NCBI GenBank assembly: GCA_903772945.1
Contig: CAICTM010000751.1
Span: 1 to 50,169, forward strand
DNA: 50,169 nucleotides
Direction of reading: 5' to 3'
DNA from: Seminavis robusta
Taxonomy: Eukaryota; Bacillariophyta; Bacillariophyceae; Naviculales; Naviculaceae
Position 1 is the stretch's first letter, and each line of letters opens with the position of its first letter. Positions 1-8,685 of the stretch are shown piece by piece. Below the pieces are notes generated by a model. That model did not search any database, was not told the DNA's origin, and saw only the letters and a list, made by a program, of their open reading frames with translations. The translations under genes were made by a program, and so were the position numbers.

Positions 1-790
1 AAAAGCAGAGAGATGTCACATCGTTTGGACGCCCCAAGATCTTCATGTAATTTCTTAGATGAGGTTGACAATCAAGGTTCCAGATGCTCCTGTATCCAGT
101 AAGCAACGGAGTGTAACGTTGGTTCCCTTTTTCTGCTTGTTAAATCTAACATAGACAGATGGGTTTGAGGTCTCTTGTCTTGCGACGTTTACGAGGTGGT
201 TGGCCACGGACGAGGTTAACGATGCTAATAGATCATCAGAGTCTAGTTGACAGCTTCTAGCAATCTCTAATTTGCCGTAGAGTTCATCAGTTGCAAAATT
301 GTTGTTTACTAGTTAGTGAGATATCTTCATCACTTTGGTATGAGAAATCGGACATGGGTTCCGTTGAGTCACATTCCTGGCGCTAATCCTCAGATAGAGA
401 TTTCTCCATCCAATGATTGAAATTGATAGAGGAGGTCCCTATTATCAGAGTTTTCTGATTTGCGTTGGCAACATGGTTGCGAAGTCTGCAAGTGGTGGCA
501 CGAGTGTCGTCGATCTCAGTGTTCTTGTCATTGTCGAGAGAGGAAGAATGGTTTTTCACGCAACTTGTTTCTCAAGTTGCGGAAACGCATGCTTTCTTTG
601 AGCAATCTTCATGGTGAAGGAATAGTTTGAGGGTAGCTGAAAGTCATTGTGTTTGTTAACAAAATGCACTACGCTAAAAACTGTGTAAAGATCTTTCGAG
701 TGTTTTGAGTTTGGAGAATGAAAGTTATGAGAGAGATTAGAAACTATGAAAAACTAATCGACCAGAGAGATATCACTGGGATCGTAGTTC
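1..790 (-). mobile_element. Degraded LTR-retroelement fragment with retropepsin-like protease
   Basis: Read on the minus strand, an open stretch from about 285 down to 65 translates into a protease-like segment carrying LLDTGASGTLIV, the D-T-G-A-S catalytic signature of retroviral-type aspartic proteases. It is preceded by an acidic, Ser-rich segment (DELYGKLEIARS, then SNPSVYVRF). Just after the active-site motif the frame hits a stop, and the homologous-looking reading continues in another frame (SSKKLHEDLGAS) to the window edge. A further frame change lies near 290, where the upstream frame ends in tandem stops. The fragment is therefore broken, and reverse transcriptase and integrase would lie beyond position 1. 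Superfamily (Ty3, BEL or Ty1) cannot be decided from this piece. LTR borders were not found. Confidence 0.6.
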
Positions 791-1597
791 TGGCTTCCCG
801 CGGCGGATATAAAGTGTGATAGAGTAGGTTGGGTAGAAATCCTACGTCTCTCCACGATCCTAGAACGGAACGCGTGGAGGTTCGTCTAGGCTGGATCTAG
901 TAGCGTGGAGTACTCCACGCTAGCTAATATCTAGAGCGATGTTTCATATCAATCTCAGTATGACTAGCGCGGTCATTGAGAACCTGTCTCAAATGACTAT
1001 TCACGAGAGGACTCAGTCATGAGTCGAACTCAAACCCCTATCTAGGATCGAGTCGCGAATAAGGCTAAGAGCCGTGTATGCAGTATATTCGACTCTGGAA
1101 CAACGAGCCGACATTTCACTAAGGGTCTTCCGGCTCCACAGTTTGCTGTCTTCGGAAGCTCCTCATGGATGGTAATTTCTCAGCACTTTGCTGGGGACTC
1201 TTCCTATCGTTTCTTGCTCCAGCTTCATTTTCAGCTGTAAGGGAGTGCGACGGGATACAGTTACATATTCACTTTACAGCTTTACAATTAGCAGGCTTAT
1301 TCTAGAAAATAATCAATAACTGCTCACTTACACTTATTTGGAAATACAAACTTTACATCTCTTAGATCGTTAGATTAATCAATCCACAATGGTATTGTCG
1401 CATCTCTCTGTGTTATTGGGCGCTGTGGTTCTTCCGTTGGAATTGTAGTTTTCTTATGTATTTTCTGTACCTTTCTGTTGGCGGAATCTGTATCTGGTAC
1501 TAGTTGGACTTAGTGGGGGGTCCCGGGTTGGGGGTACCGGGACTAGGTACTTAGGGGTCATGGCGGTAATATTACTTGAGTAACATTTGTAGGAGTT
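791..1597. other. Intergenic or LTR-like stretch without a gene
   Basis: No convincing reading frame. It lies 5' of the retroelement fragment in that element's orientation, so it could hold its LTR, but I found no paired terminal repeat or primer-binding site. It contains the perfect palindrome at 901-922 and several related short inverted motifs (for example around 853-877). Confidence 0.4.
901..922. repeat. Perfect 22-bp palindrome
   Basis: The half-site TAGCGTGGAGT is followed directly by its reverse complement with no spacer. Flanking bases no longer pair. The word GTGGAG recurs nearby (about 871-880), so the palindrome may be part of a local family. Function unknown. Confidence 0.9.
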
Positions 1598-1630
1598 TTC
1601 TGCCGAGGTATCGTAGCTCTGGCTGACTTA
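1598..1630 (+). repeat. Solo 3' terminus of the inverted-repeat element
   Basis: These 33 bases match the conserved 3' end of the element described at 6788-8370 with three substitutions. They start with TTCTGCCGAGGTATCG and end GCTGACTTA, including the inverted-repeat word CTGCCGAGGT at 1600-1609. None of the hairpin core or the heptamer block precedes it, so this is either a remnant of a decayed copy or a relative that shares only the terminus. Confidence 0.65.
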
Positions 1631-2838
1631 TAATCAGAGTTTCGATGTCGAAAAATACGAATTTCAACTTGAACTTTCATGAAATAATGTTTTCTTGATG
1701 GTGAAACTCGAATCTTGATTTTTGACCAAAAAATATCTTTGAAAGCGGTGTTATCTGTCGAAACGAGTGTCATTCTTCTTTTACCACTTTTAATTAAGAG
1801 TTTAAAATCATCTAAAAATTCGCCAAAAAGTGGTGGAAAAGCGTAGAAACGAAACGTGAAACTCGAAAAGTCATATTTAGCACACAAAGACAAAAAAATA
1901 ATTTCTAAAGACCATGAAACATACATGAAATCGAATAATTCAATCTGGAAATCCAAACTAATTCGGACACCCTATTGGCACCAGCTTTGGGAACCGAGCA
2001 ATGCAAGTCTCGTCCCTGAATTCTGCCTTGCCGCGGGCCGGCCCCTTGAAGATGCAAGGATTTGTCCTTTAAATCTCAATCCTTTGTCACTTGAGATATT
2101 TGACGTAATAGGTCACTTAGGGGACTAGTCCCTTAAATGGTCCCCAATCTATCATAATACTATAGTCGTGCTTGCTTGCTCGGGACTCGGGATGTTCCCT
2201 TGGGCTCAAACCCGAGAGAAGGTGCAGTCGTTGATGTAATTCAGCAGACAAAAAAATTCTCAGCTTTGTGGTTTTGATCTTTTTGCTTTGGGCCAGTGAC
2301 AAGGGCTGCGCGAAACGTGGAGGCAGTCCTTTGGTTTTCTGGCGTAGAGCCAGATTCCAGGGCAACACCCACTCGCTGGCAAATACTGTAGCTACCGTAG
2401 GCTGCTGGCTAGACGAACCGAACAGAGCCCACAATCACCATTATTGCACTCGAGCCTATCATTTTTGACGATTGAATGATTCAGACCGCTGTAGTATCGA
2501 AGAGAATGGGAGCAAAGTGCGGCCCTGAAGATAGGCTCATACACAGTGTACCCCGCACCCCGCCACAACAGCAACAATGGCTCCGTGCTCCTTCTCTGTT
2601 GTTTATCGTGGCGTACAACTTTTGGAAGTCTCCTCCGTCTCGCTGAATGTATTCTGACAATTCGCTAAGGCAAAGAAGTAGAATCAATCCTTTAGCGTTG
2701 AAGTGGAAGTCCCGGCTCCTGAAGCCCCAGCGCGAACTGAGTCGAGTCGAGTCCTGTGCCCCTCCACGAAACGGAGTCAAGGGACACCCGTAAAATTGAA
2801 AGGAACCGTTCCCTGGTGTTGGCGCAGACCAAGTAGAT
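1631..2838. other. Stretch without a recognisable gene
   Basis: Short overlapping reading frames on both strands (up to about 140 codons) show no family signature and look like chance. I see a small palindrome GGGACTAGTCCC near 2120-2131 and nothing else I can support. Confidence 0.4.
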
Positions 2839-3720
2839 ATGTATCGTTCGGTCTCTTCCCGCAGCGGGCAAGCCTCTCCTGATTCATCTGACGAAGGAGA
2901 CACTCAAGTGAGACAAGTGAACGTTGTGAAGCTTCTCACCGTGATCGAGCAATCAACTGAAACCCAAGACTCTGATGGGCTACTTGGACTTTTGCAAGAG
3001 AGTTTTGTCGTTTGCCTGAGGATATGCGGGACTGGATAAGGACAAGAAGGCTTGGATACTATTGACGACCCCCAGTTGGTTTTTTACGATAGCTTCTGGC
3101 AGGCAGCTGTGAAACATCTTGAGAACACGGACTCAAAAATGAAGGTTCGCGTGGTCATTGCGGCCAGTTATGATTGGAACTCTTAAGGCTCGGCCCCTCT
3201 TGTTTCATGGACTAAAAACTTCCCAGGTATACAGTTTGCAAAAGACTGGGTGGCTGCGAGCAAGGTCTTCAGGAAGTCCAAGGGCCACGTGGGAGTGCTT
3301 ACTGCTGGAATCTCAGAACTCTCCGCCGCTTACGGCGGCGACACCCAGACGATAGAACACGACGCAATGGAGGCTGTTGGACGAAATCGTTTCCGAGCAC
3401 GTCTAAACTGGTGCTTTCCTTGCAGACTTCTCGCTGATGAACTGGCAACTTTGCCGTGGCCCTGTTCAAGCGAAAAATGTTCCAAGCCAAGGGACGTTCG
3501 CGCACAGCTAGTGCGTGCTGGAATATTAAAGGTTGAGGGGCCACTCATTATTGTGTAGATTCCAGGTGGGCAGCAGCGCTTCTTGTGAAGGGGGATAAGA
3601 TTATGGAGCATATTGGAAAGTACAGATAGGGTGGGTCCATGAATACCTTGTTGTTGACTGCAGGAGGAGAGGCCGGAGTGGCCACGCCACCGGCATTCGG
3701 AAAATGCCAAGACGGCACAC
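2839..3720 (+). pseudogene. Decayed reading frame of an unrecognised protein
   Basis: A single plus-strand frame from 2839 to 3558 is interrupted only by a few stops (3037 and one near 3185), and coding-like text continues in another frame after about 3560. Pieces with protein-like composition include DDPQLVFYDSFWQAAVKHL, KVRVVIAASYDW, KGHVGVLTAGISELS and, after the frame change, ALLVKGDKIMEHIG and LTAGGEAGVATPPAFG. The hydrophobic strand followed by Asp-Asp, and the later strand ending in ASYDW, are reminiscent of P-loop NTPase cores, but no Walker A motif is visible and I do not assign a family. It may be a relic of an expanded diatom gene family. An alternative is a spliced gene whose introns I failed to place. 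Confidence 0.35.
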
Positions 3721-4236
3721 CAAAATTCTTTGATGACTCAAGAATGCCGAATACCAAATTGTGCATTGCAAGATGGTGACCTCCCCCCTTGGAAGATTGA
3801 CTTCTGCCAGGATCCGGTGATTCGAGTGGGCGCTCACGTAGTATGTGACTCATGTATTGAGCCGCTTTCAGTTTTGGGTGTTTCCGCAATGGTGCGCGGA
3901 TATCTTGCATCTGAAGCAATCGAGTTCACCAACAATACAGGTCCTTCCATGCATCCATCCAGCTCCAATCAGTCTTCAATGCCCCAAAACCAACCACACC
4001 CACAGAAAGATGCCTTGTTACATGTGCATGTATTGTTGTGAAAATTTCAATCATGGAAGCAAGAAATTTGCATTTTGTCAGGACAGCTGGCATCATTGGC
4101 ATCACCCCGTTACAAGATTCGATTCCACAAGACAACCAACAACCAACCCCCAAAGGAGGTCCACACGGATTGTGGGAACTTTTGATCCAATCAAGCTTTG
4201 GGCAACAAGCGTAAGCAAGCATGATAAGACTCTTGC
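3721..4236. other. Stretch without an intact gene
   Basis: Contains a short plus-strand Cys/His-rich reading (CYMCMYCCENF, then FAFCQDSWHHWHHPV) around 4015-4115 that faintly resembles the C-terminal zinc-binding module of some transposases. It is short, has no supporting neighbour domain, and is not called as a gene. Confidence 0.3.
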
Positions 4237-6666
4237 TTAGCTAATCCTGTTCTGCATTTTGAATTCTTCCTCATCCAGAAAGGAGAAAACCATGGAATCA
4301 TTAAGACTTTTCCGAATGAGCAGTTCCGTGGATTGCTGGACCGACACCCTAATTGACATACGAGACGATAGCGATGACCCCCTTCGGAGTCTTCGTGTGG
4401 TAGGCTCAGGTAGAATCTTGGACAACTCGGGATCAAAAATTGAAGGAGGTAGAGTTGGATCAACGGATGACCGACGTCGTTGCCGTTGGGAAGCCTTTTC
4501 CACACGCTCTCCTAATGGCATTGACAGCCGCGTAGCTGGGCCGTTCGCAAACGCAACCAAGGGCAGCCAAACATGACTTTCCGTCCAATCAAAGGTGAAG
4601 AGTAGCGACGGATAGAACAGACATTTCCCCCAACGAAGGACTCGTATTGGCCCAATCTCAAAGCTGCTCTGCAAGAGTCTGAACACTCTGTTGCTGATTT
4701 TCCCCATACGTGGATTGGTGAGGAGTTGTATGAACAAGAAAACCCAACGACCAAGGAAGGGTTTAGGGACCAAAATCCCCGTATCTGAGCAGTAGATTCC
4801 GGTGTAGAAGGAAACCGGTACATCCAAGAGGTTCACCAGTGCCAACAACCAAAGAACTTGCTCAAGAACAAATCGGATGGACCCCGTGTAGGCAATCTGG
4901 GCGTTGTAGTACATTGGGTTGCAATACCAAGGTTCTCCTCGACACTTTCGCTTGTTGGCGACTTGTGTCTCCCATGTGGCAAAGTCGCGACGGCATTGGG
5001 CCAAGCAGGAGCATTCCTTGAGCTGCGTCACTGGCACCGGGATGAGCATCTCCTGTAGCTTTGCTTTCAGTGTTTGATCTCCTCTTTTCAGTCGGAAATT
5101 CAAGCCAAGACAGACTAGCTCGATCACCACACAGATGATAAAGAGTATCTTCCAGAATAGCTGAAACTTTGAGTCTGGCCTCATCAAAAGGCGTTTGTCG
5201 ATCGATGTTGGCTTCTCGGATGCCTGCTGCTCCCTTAGCTCGTTCAATCGTTCCCTTTCACTCCGGTGCATCATAGATGGAATTGTTGCGTTGCGCAATG
5301 AAAGCGATTCTCTCGACTCTAGCCGTTCCAGCTCGAACTTGCTTTCCGCCTGTTTGGCCTTGGCATTCTCCATCATTAAACGCAAGGCCAGCTGAATCTT
5401 TCTTGCGGCCAGATCGTTGACTACCTGCCGCGAGAGCACTATCTGCATGCAAGCCTGCCGTTGCTTGTAACTTCGATAAGTGCTTTGGATTATCTTGCAG
5501 GCCTTTGATCTGCGCTGTTGTTCATTCAATCTTCTCCAAGTTCGTTTTCGTTTTATCCGAGCAATCTTTCGGTGATGGCGCTGTCTGTAGGTCACAAATA
5601 GGGCTCGAAGGCTGCTCCGCAACTTTGCAAACCTTCGCACGAGAGGTGCCAGGGATTTCACCCATCGAACCCACCTCATGAACTCTCGCCCGTGCCGCAG
5701 CGACCAAAAAGTGTTCCGTAACGATCTCAGAGGATGTCTGATGGCATTCCAGCCAAGCCTTCTGCCCTCTAACAGCCCTTGTCTCCACATCACTGCTTTC
5801 ATTTTGCTCTCTGTGACCTTGTATACGGCCTTCCCAGAGTGTTTGGCAATGGCGAACCCCAAGGCCAACTTTGTTTCATTGGAGAACGTCCTGTACTCCC
5901 CAGGCAAATTCACAGATTCGTAGGTTGACTCTAGCAAAGCTGCGATTTCCCCTGGCCCGTCATTGTCGTCGGCAGCAGCATAGATAGAGGTCGCTTTCAC
6001 CACAATGTATTTGTAGATTAGCAAGTAGAAGCCCAAAGGAAGGAGCAGAAATTGGACAATCAGCGTTCCATAGAAAAGGAGAAGGGTCCTGAAATTTTCC
6101 AGACTTTCCTCTGAGGAACTCAATTGCGGTCGTAGGGACTTTCGTCTGAGCATGGATCGAACTCTGGCCATTACTTTTCGTCTTTCTACTTCGGACAGTC
6201 GTCGGTCCGCCCATCTATCAGCCTCAAAGAATGCCTCGATGCACCATAGAACTGAGAATAGGAATCCGAAATGGACCGAGTGTGCATCGAGCCAGAGAAA
6301 GAGATTGGTAAACACATGATGTGGAAGTGCAAAATTCGTGCCAAACACTCGAAAATGAGGACTGGCAGCAATAGGAGTTCCTTTCTGTTTGGTAAATAAG
6401 CGACCAAGCAGAAAACTCTGGGTAAGAAAGCGAAAGCGGCCTTCTGGATTACCAGACGCCAAAGCCTCTTTCTGCTGGGAAAAGAAGCGCCGATTTGCAA
6501 AGGTGGACATAAAATCTAAAAGAGCAACAACTTCCATTAGCAGCTGCCATTTCGACGAGAAAGGTCGTTGTGGTCGTCTAGACCGTGGCCCAGATCCTTC
6601 ATGTCCCTCGGATATGATAGATCTTAGACTTTGCTTGGAGTGCTCTGTTCCATCCAGCATATTCAT
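4237..6666 (-). CDS. IQ-motif membrane protein with ion-channel-like C-terminal segments
   Basis: An uninterrupted 809-residue frame starting at an ATG. Hydrophobic segments lie near residues 118-146 and 195-222. A very basic region (about 305-380) leads into IQ-like motifs at about 386-405 (KIIQSTYRSYKQRQ) and 418-432 (AARKIQLALRL), expected calmodulin-type binding sites. A helix at 502-524 is followed by a Cys-rich loop (545-585), then a segment LLDVPVSFYTGIYCSDTGIL (about 613-632) and a weakly basic helix near 663-682. The latter resemble S1 to S4 of EAG/CNG-type channels, where S2-S3 carries an Asp-containing FF-D-I-x-x-x-F-x-T-G-like pattern. No pore-loop signature (such as GYG) and no cyclic-nucleotide-binding domain follow: the protein ends with a Ser/Arg-rich tail. 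It could be a truncated or silent channel subunit, or a different multi-pass family. Reality of the gene is likely; the channel assignment is tentative. Its start codon lies 121 bp from the inverted-repeat element array. Confidence 0.65.
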   Translation of the reverse strand: MNMLDGTEHSKQSLRSIISEGHEGSGPRSRRPQRPFSSKWQLLMEVVALLDFMSTFANRRFFSQQKEALASGNPEGRFRFLTQSFLLGRLFTKQKGTPIAASPHFRVFGTNFALPHHVFTNLFLWLDAHSVHFGFLFSVLWCIEAFFEADRWADRRLSEVERRKVMARVRSMLRRKSLRPQLSSSEESLENFRTLLLFYGTLIVQFLLLPLGFYLLIYKYIVVKATSIYAAADDNDGPGEIAALLESTYESVNLPGEYRTFSNETKLALGFAIAKHSGKAVYKVTESKMKAVMWRQGLLEGRRLGWNAIRHPLRSLRNTFWSLRHGREFMRWVRWVKSLAPLVRRFAKLRSSLRALFVTYRQRHHRKIARIKRKRTWRRLNEQQRRSKACKIIQSTYRSYKQRQACMQIVLSRQVVNDLAARKIQLALRLMMENAKAKQAESKFELERLESRESLSLRNATIPSMMHRSERERLNELREQQASEKPTSIDKRLLMRPDSKFQLFWKILFIICVVIELVCLGLNFRLKRGDQTLKAKLQEMLIPVPVTQLKECSCLAQCRRDFATWETQVANKRKCRGEPWYCNPMYYNAQIAYTGSIRFVLEQVLWLLALVNLLDVPVSFYTGIYCSDTGILVPKPFLGRWVFLFIQLLTNPRMGKISNRVFRLLQSSFEIGPIRVLRWGKCLFYPSLLFTFDWTESHVWLPLVAFANGPATRLSMPLGERVEKASQRQRRRSSVDPTLPPSIFDPELSKILPEPTTRRLRRGSSLSSRMSIRVSVQQSTELLIRKSLNDSMVFSFLDEEEFKMQNRIS

Positions 6667-6937
6667 CGATCGTTGCCAGAACCAAAGTGCAGGATGGATG
6701 CAGGAAGCAGCTTCATGGCTTCATCTTTTTGAGGATTGGGGTGTGTAGGAGTGTCCAACGGCCAACGCCTTCCCATTGTTCAGGATCACCTCGGCAGGTA
6801 AACTGCCTGAGTTCTCAACCCCTTTAATGCTATTTCCTATTTCCTATTTCCTATTTACCTCGGCAGGTAAACTGCCTGAGTTCTCAACCCCTTTACCTCG
6901 GCAGGTAAACTGCCTGAGTTCTCAACCCCTTTAATGC

Positions 6938-7053
6938 TATTTCCTATTTCCTATTTCCTATTTCCTATTTTCTATTTCCTATTTCCTATTTCCTATTTCC
7001 TATTTCCTATTTTCTATTTCCTATTTCCTATTTCCTATTTCCTATTTCCTATT
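6938..7053. repeat. TATTTCC heptamer minisatellite
   Basis: About 16 head-to-tail TATTTCC units. Two variant units TATTTTC sit at 6966-6972 and 7008-7014, exactly 42 bp (six units) apart, which suggests expansion by duplication of a six-unit block. Shorter tracts of the same heptamer precede the other cores (6831-6856, about 7470-7496, about 7910-7950, and about 46180-46212), so the tract is an integral, length-variable part of the element. Confidence 0.9.
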
Positions 7054-7256
7054 CCGGTGAAGCCAAAGTATAAGGATAGAGATAGTCATAAGCCAACAAA
7101 ACTGAACATTGATGGTTCAATACAAGTTAGGGGTAGGAATAAATCATTAATATTTAAGGTTAGTGCAATCAGCACAACAGCACAATAAGCCAGCAGGAGT
7201 TGTAAATGTTAGAGTTACAATAAGGGAATGACAGCTGGTAAAATTATAGAGTTGCG

Positions 7257-7374
7257 GGCGGCAACACACGACGTAGTCGGGTGTTGTCGCCAGGGCTAGC
7301 TTAATAAAGAAGGTTGCAATGAGGGAATGAATGATACCGGGCGGCAACACACGATGTAGTCGGGTGTTGTCGCC
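7257..7374 (+). repeat. Two hairpins in core 1 of the element
   Basis: Hairpins at 7257-7291 and 7340-7374. Each has a 16-nt 5' arm (GGCGGCAACACACGAC), a GTA loop and a 16-nt 3' arm (GTCGGGTGTTGTCGCC). As plus-strand RNA, 14 of 16 positions are Watson-Crick pairs, one is G-U and one is A-G. The second copy carries a C-to-T change that still pairs as U-G. The same pair recurs in core 2 (7699-7733, 7784-7818), core 3 (8153-8187, 8236-8270) and the distant copy (46415-46449, 46500-46534), always 83-85 bp apart. Confidence 0.85.
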
Positions 7375-8685
7375 AGGGCTGGCTTGAAAGATGGGTGCAA
7401 TCTCGAACATGATCTTCCTTCTTCTAACTGTCTTTCTGCCGAGGTATCGCAGCTCCCGCTGACTTAAATGCTATTTCCTATTTCCTATTTCCTATTCCGG
7501 TGAAGCCAAAGTATATGGATAGAGATAGTCATAAGCCAACAATACTGAACATTGATGGTTCAATACAAGTTAGGGGTAGGAATAAATCATTAATATTTAA
7601 GGTTAGTGCAATCATCACAACAGCACAATAAGCCAGCAGGAGCTGTAAAGGTTCGAGTTACAATAAGGGAATGGCAGCTGGTAAATTATACAGTAGCGGG
7701 CGGCAACACAGGACGTAGTCGGGTGTTGTCGCCAGGGCTAGCTTAATAAAAAGAAGGTTGCAATGAGGGAATGAATGATACCGGGCGGCAACACACGACG
7801 TAGTCGGGTGTTGTCGCCAGGTCTAGCTTGAAAGATGCATGCAATCCCAACATAATCCTCCTTCTTCTATCTGTCTTTCTGCCGAGGTATCGCAGCTCCC
7901 GCTGACTTATCTATTTCCTATTTCCTATTTCCTATTTCCTATTTCCTATTCCGGTGAAGCCAAAGTATAAGGATAGAGATAGTCATAAGCCAACAAAACT
8001 GAACATTGATGGTTCAATACAAGTTAGGGGTAGGAATAAATCATTAATATTTAAGGTTAGTGCAAATAGCACAACATCACAATACGCCAGCAGGAGTTGT
8101 AAAGGTTAGAGTTACAATAAGGCAATGGCAGCAGGTAAATTATAGAGTAGCGGGCGGCAACACACGACGTAGTCGGGTGTTGTCGCCAGGGCTAGCTTAA
8201 TAAAGAAGGTTGCAATGAGGGAATGAATGATACCGGGCGGCAACACACGACGTAGTCGGGTGTTGTCGCCAGGGCTGGTGCACTGGCTTGAAAGATGGGT
8301 GCAATCTCGAACATGATCCTCCTTCTTCTATCTGTCTTTCTGCCGAGGTATCGCAGCTCCCGCTGACTTATTTTCGTCTTTCGGGATTTCCGATCTGAGT
8401 CCAAATTCGGAAAGATCCGATTCGATCGATTCACCATTCCTGATTTTGTAAAGTACGCCCTTGGTTCAGTCGTGGCCAGAATCGGGATTGCCAGCGATCA
8501 GACCACGATTCAAACCAGAATGCCGAATGAGTTTTTGAATTTTTTTGACTTCCTCTCTCCCACAATTTCCGAACCAAGCAAGAAACAAAGAGCAGCGAAC
8601 GACACCGCCACCGATTGCACCAGAGAGAGCCAACGAACCAAGAACACTACCACACCCTTTCTGAGCAGCCACAAACAAAGCAACC

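Larger units (their letters stand above)
6788..8370 (+). mobile_element. Tandem array of a MITE-like non-autonomous element (three cores)
   Basis: Three near-identical cores (7054-7466, 7497-7909, 7951-8370; 413, 413 and 420 bp) are each preceded by a (TATTTCC)n tract. The left edge carries three copies of a short 5' module starting ACCTCGGCAG (6788, 6857, 6895) and containing a small hairpin GGCAG-GTAAA-CTGCC. Each core ends with CTGCCGAGGT (7436, 7879, 8340), the exact reverse complement of the 5' word, followed by a conserved tail ending GCTGACTTA. For the second and third 5' modules the 9-bp end CCTCGGCAG is preceded by TA, and each 3' end CTGCCGAGG is followed by TA, as in Tc1/mariner-type target duplications. 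However, the bases after the 3' TA are conserved too, so the true border is uncertain. No transposase is encoded. The array fills the divergent spacer between the gene starting at 6666 (-) and CHMP5 at 8686 (+). A 7-bp insertion distinguishes core 3. Confidence 0.75.

Noticed and set aside
2481..2903. 140-codon minus-strand frame
   Set aside because: Irregular composition with Cys and Gly runs. It overlaps the more protein-like plus-strand frame at its upper end.
4015..4115. PiggyBac-like C-terminal zinc module
   Set aside because: Only a few Cys and His residues match, with no catalytic domain upstream and no element ends.
7110..7135. GGTTCAATAC in the element core as a pol III box B (SINE origin)
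   Set aside because: Only a partial match, and no convincing box A lies 30-60 bp upstream. Inverted ends argue for a DNA-type element.
6934..7188. Reading frame of repeated FLFPISY through the heptamer tract
   Set aside because: It is a by-product of a 7-bp repeat read in all frames, with no ATG start context or coding signal after the tract.
6938..8370. CRISPR-like array
   Set aside because: The direct repeats are contiguous heptamers and 400-bp cores without unique spacers, and the genome is eukaryotic.
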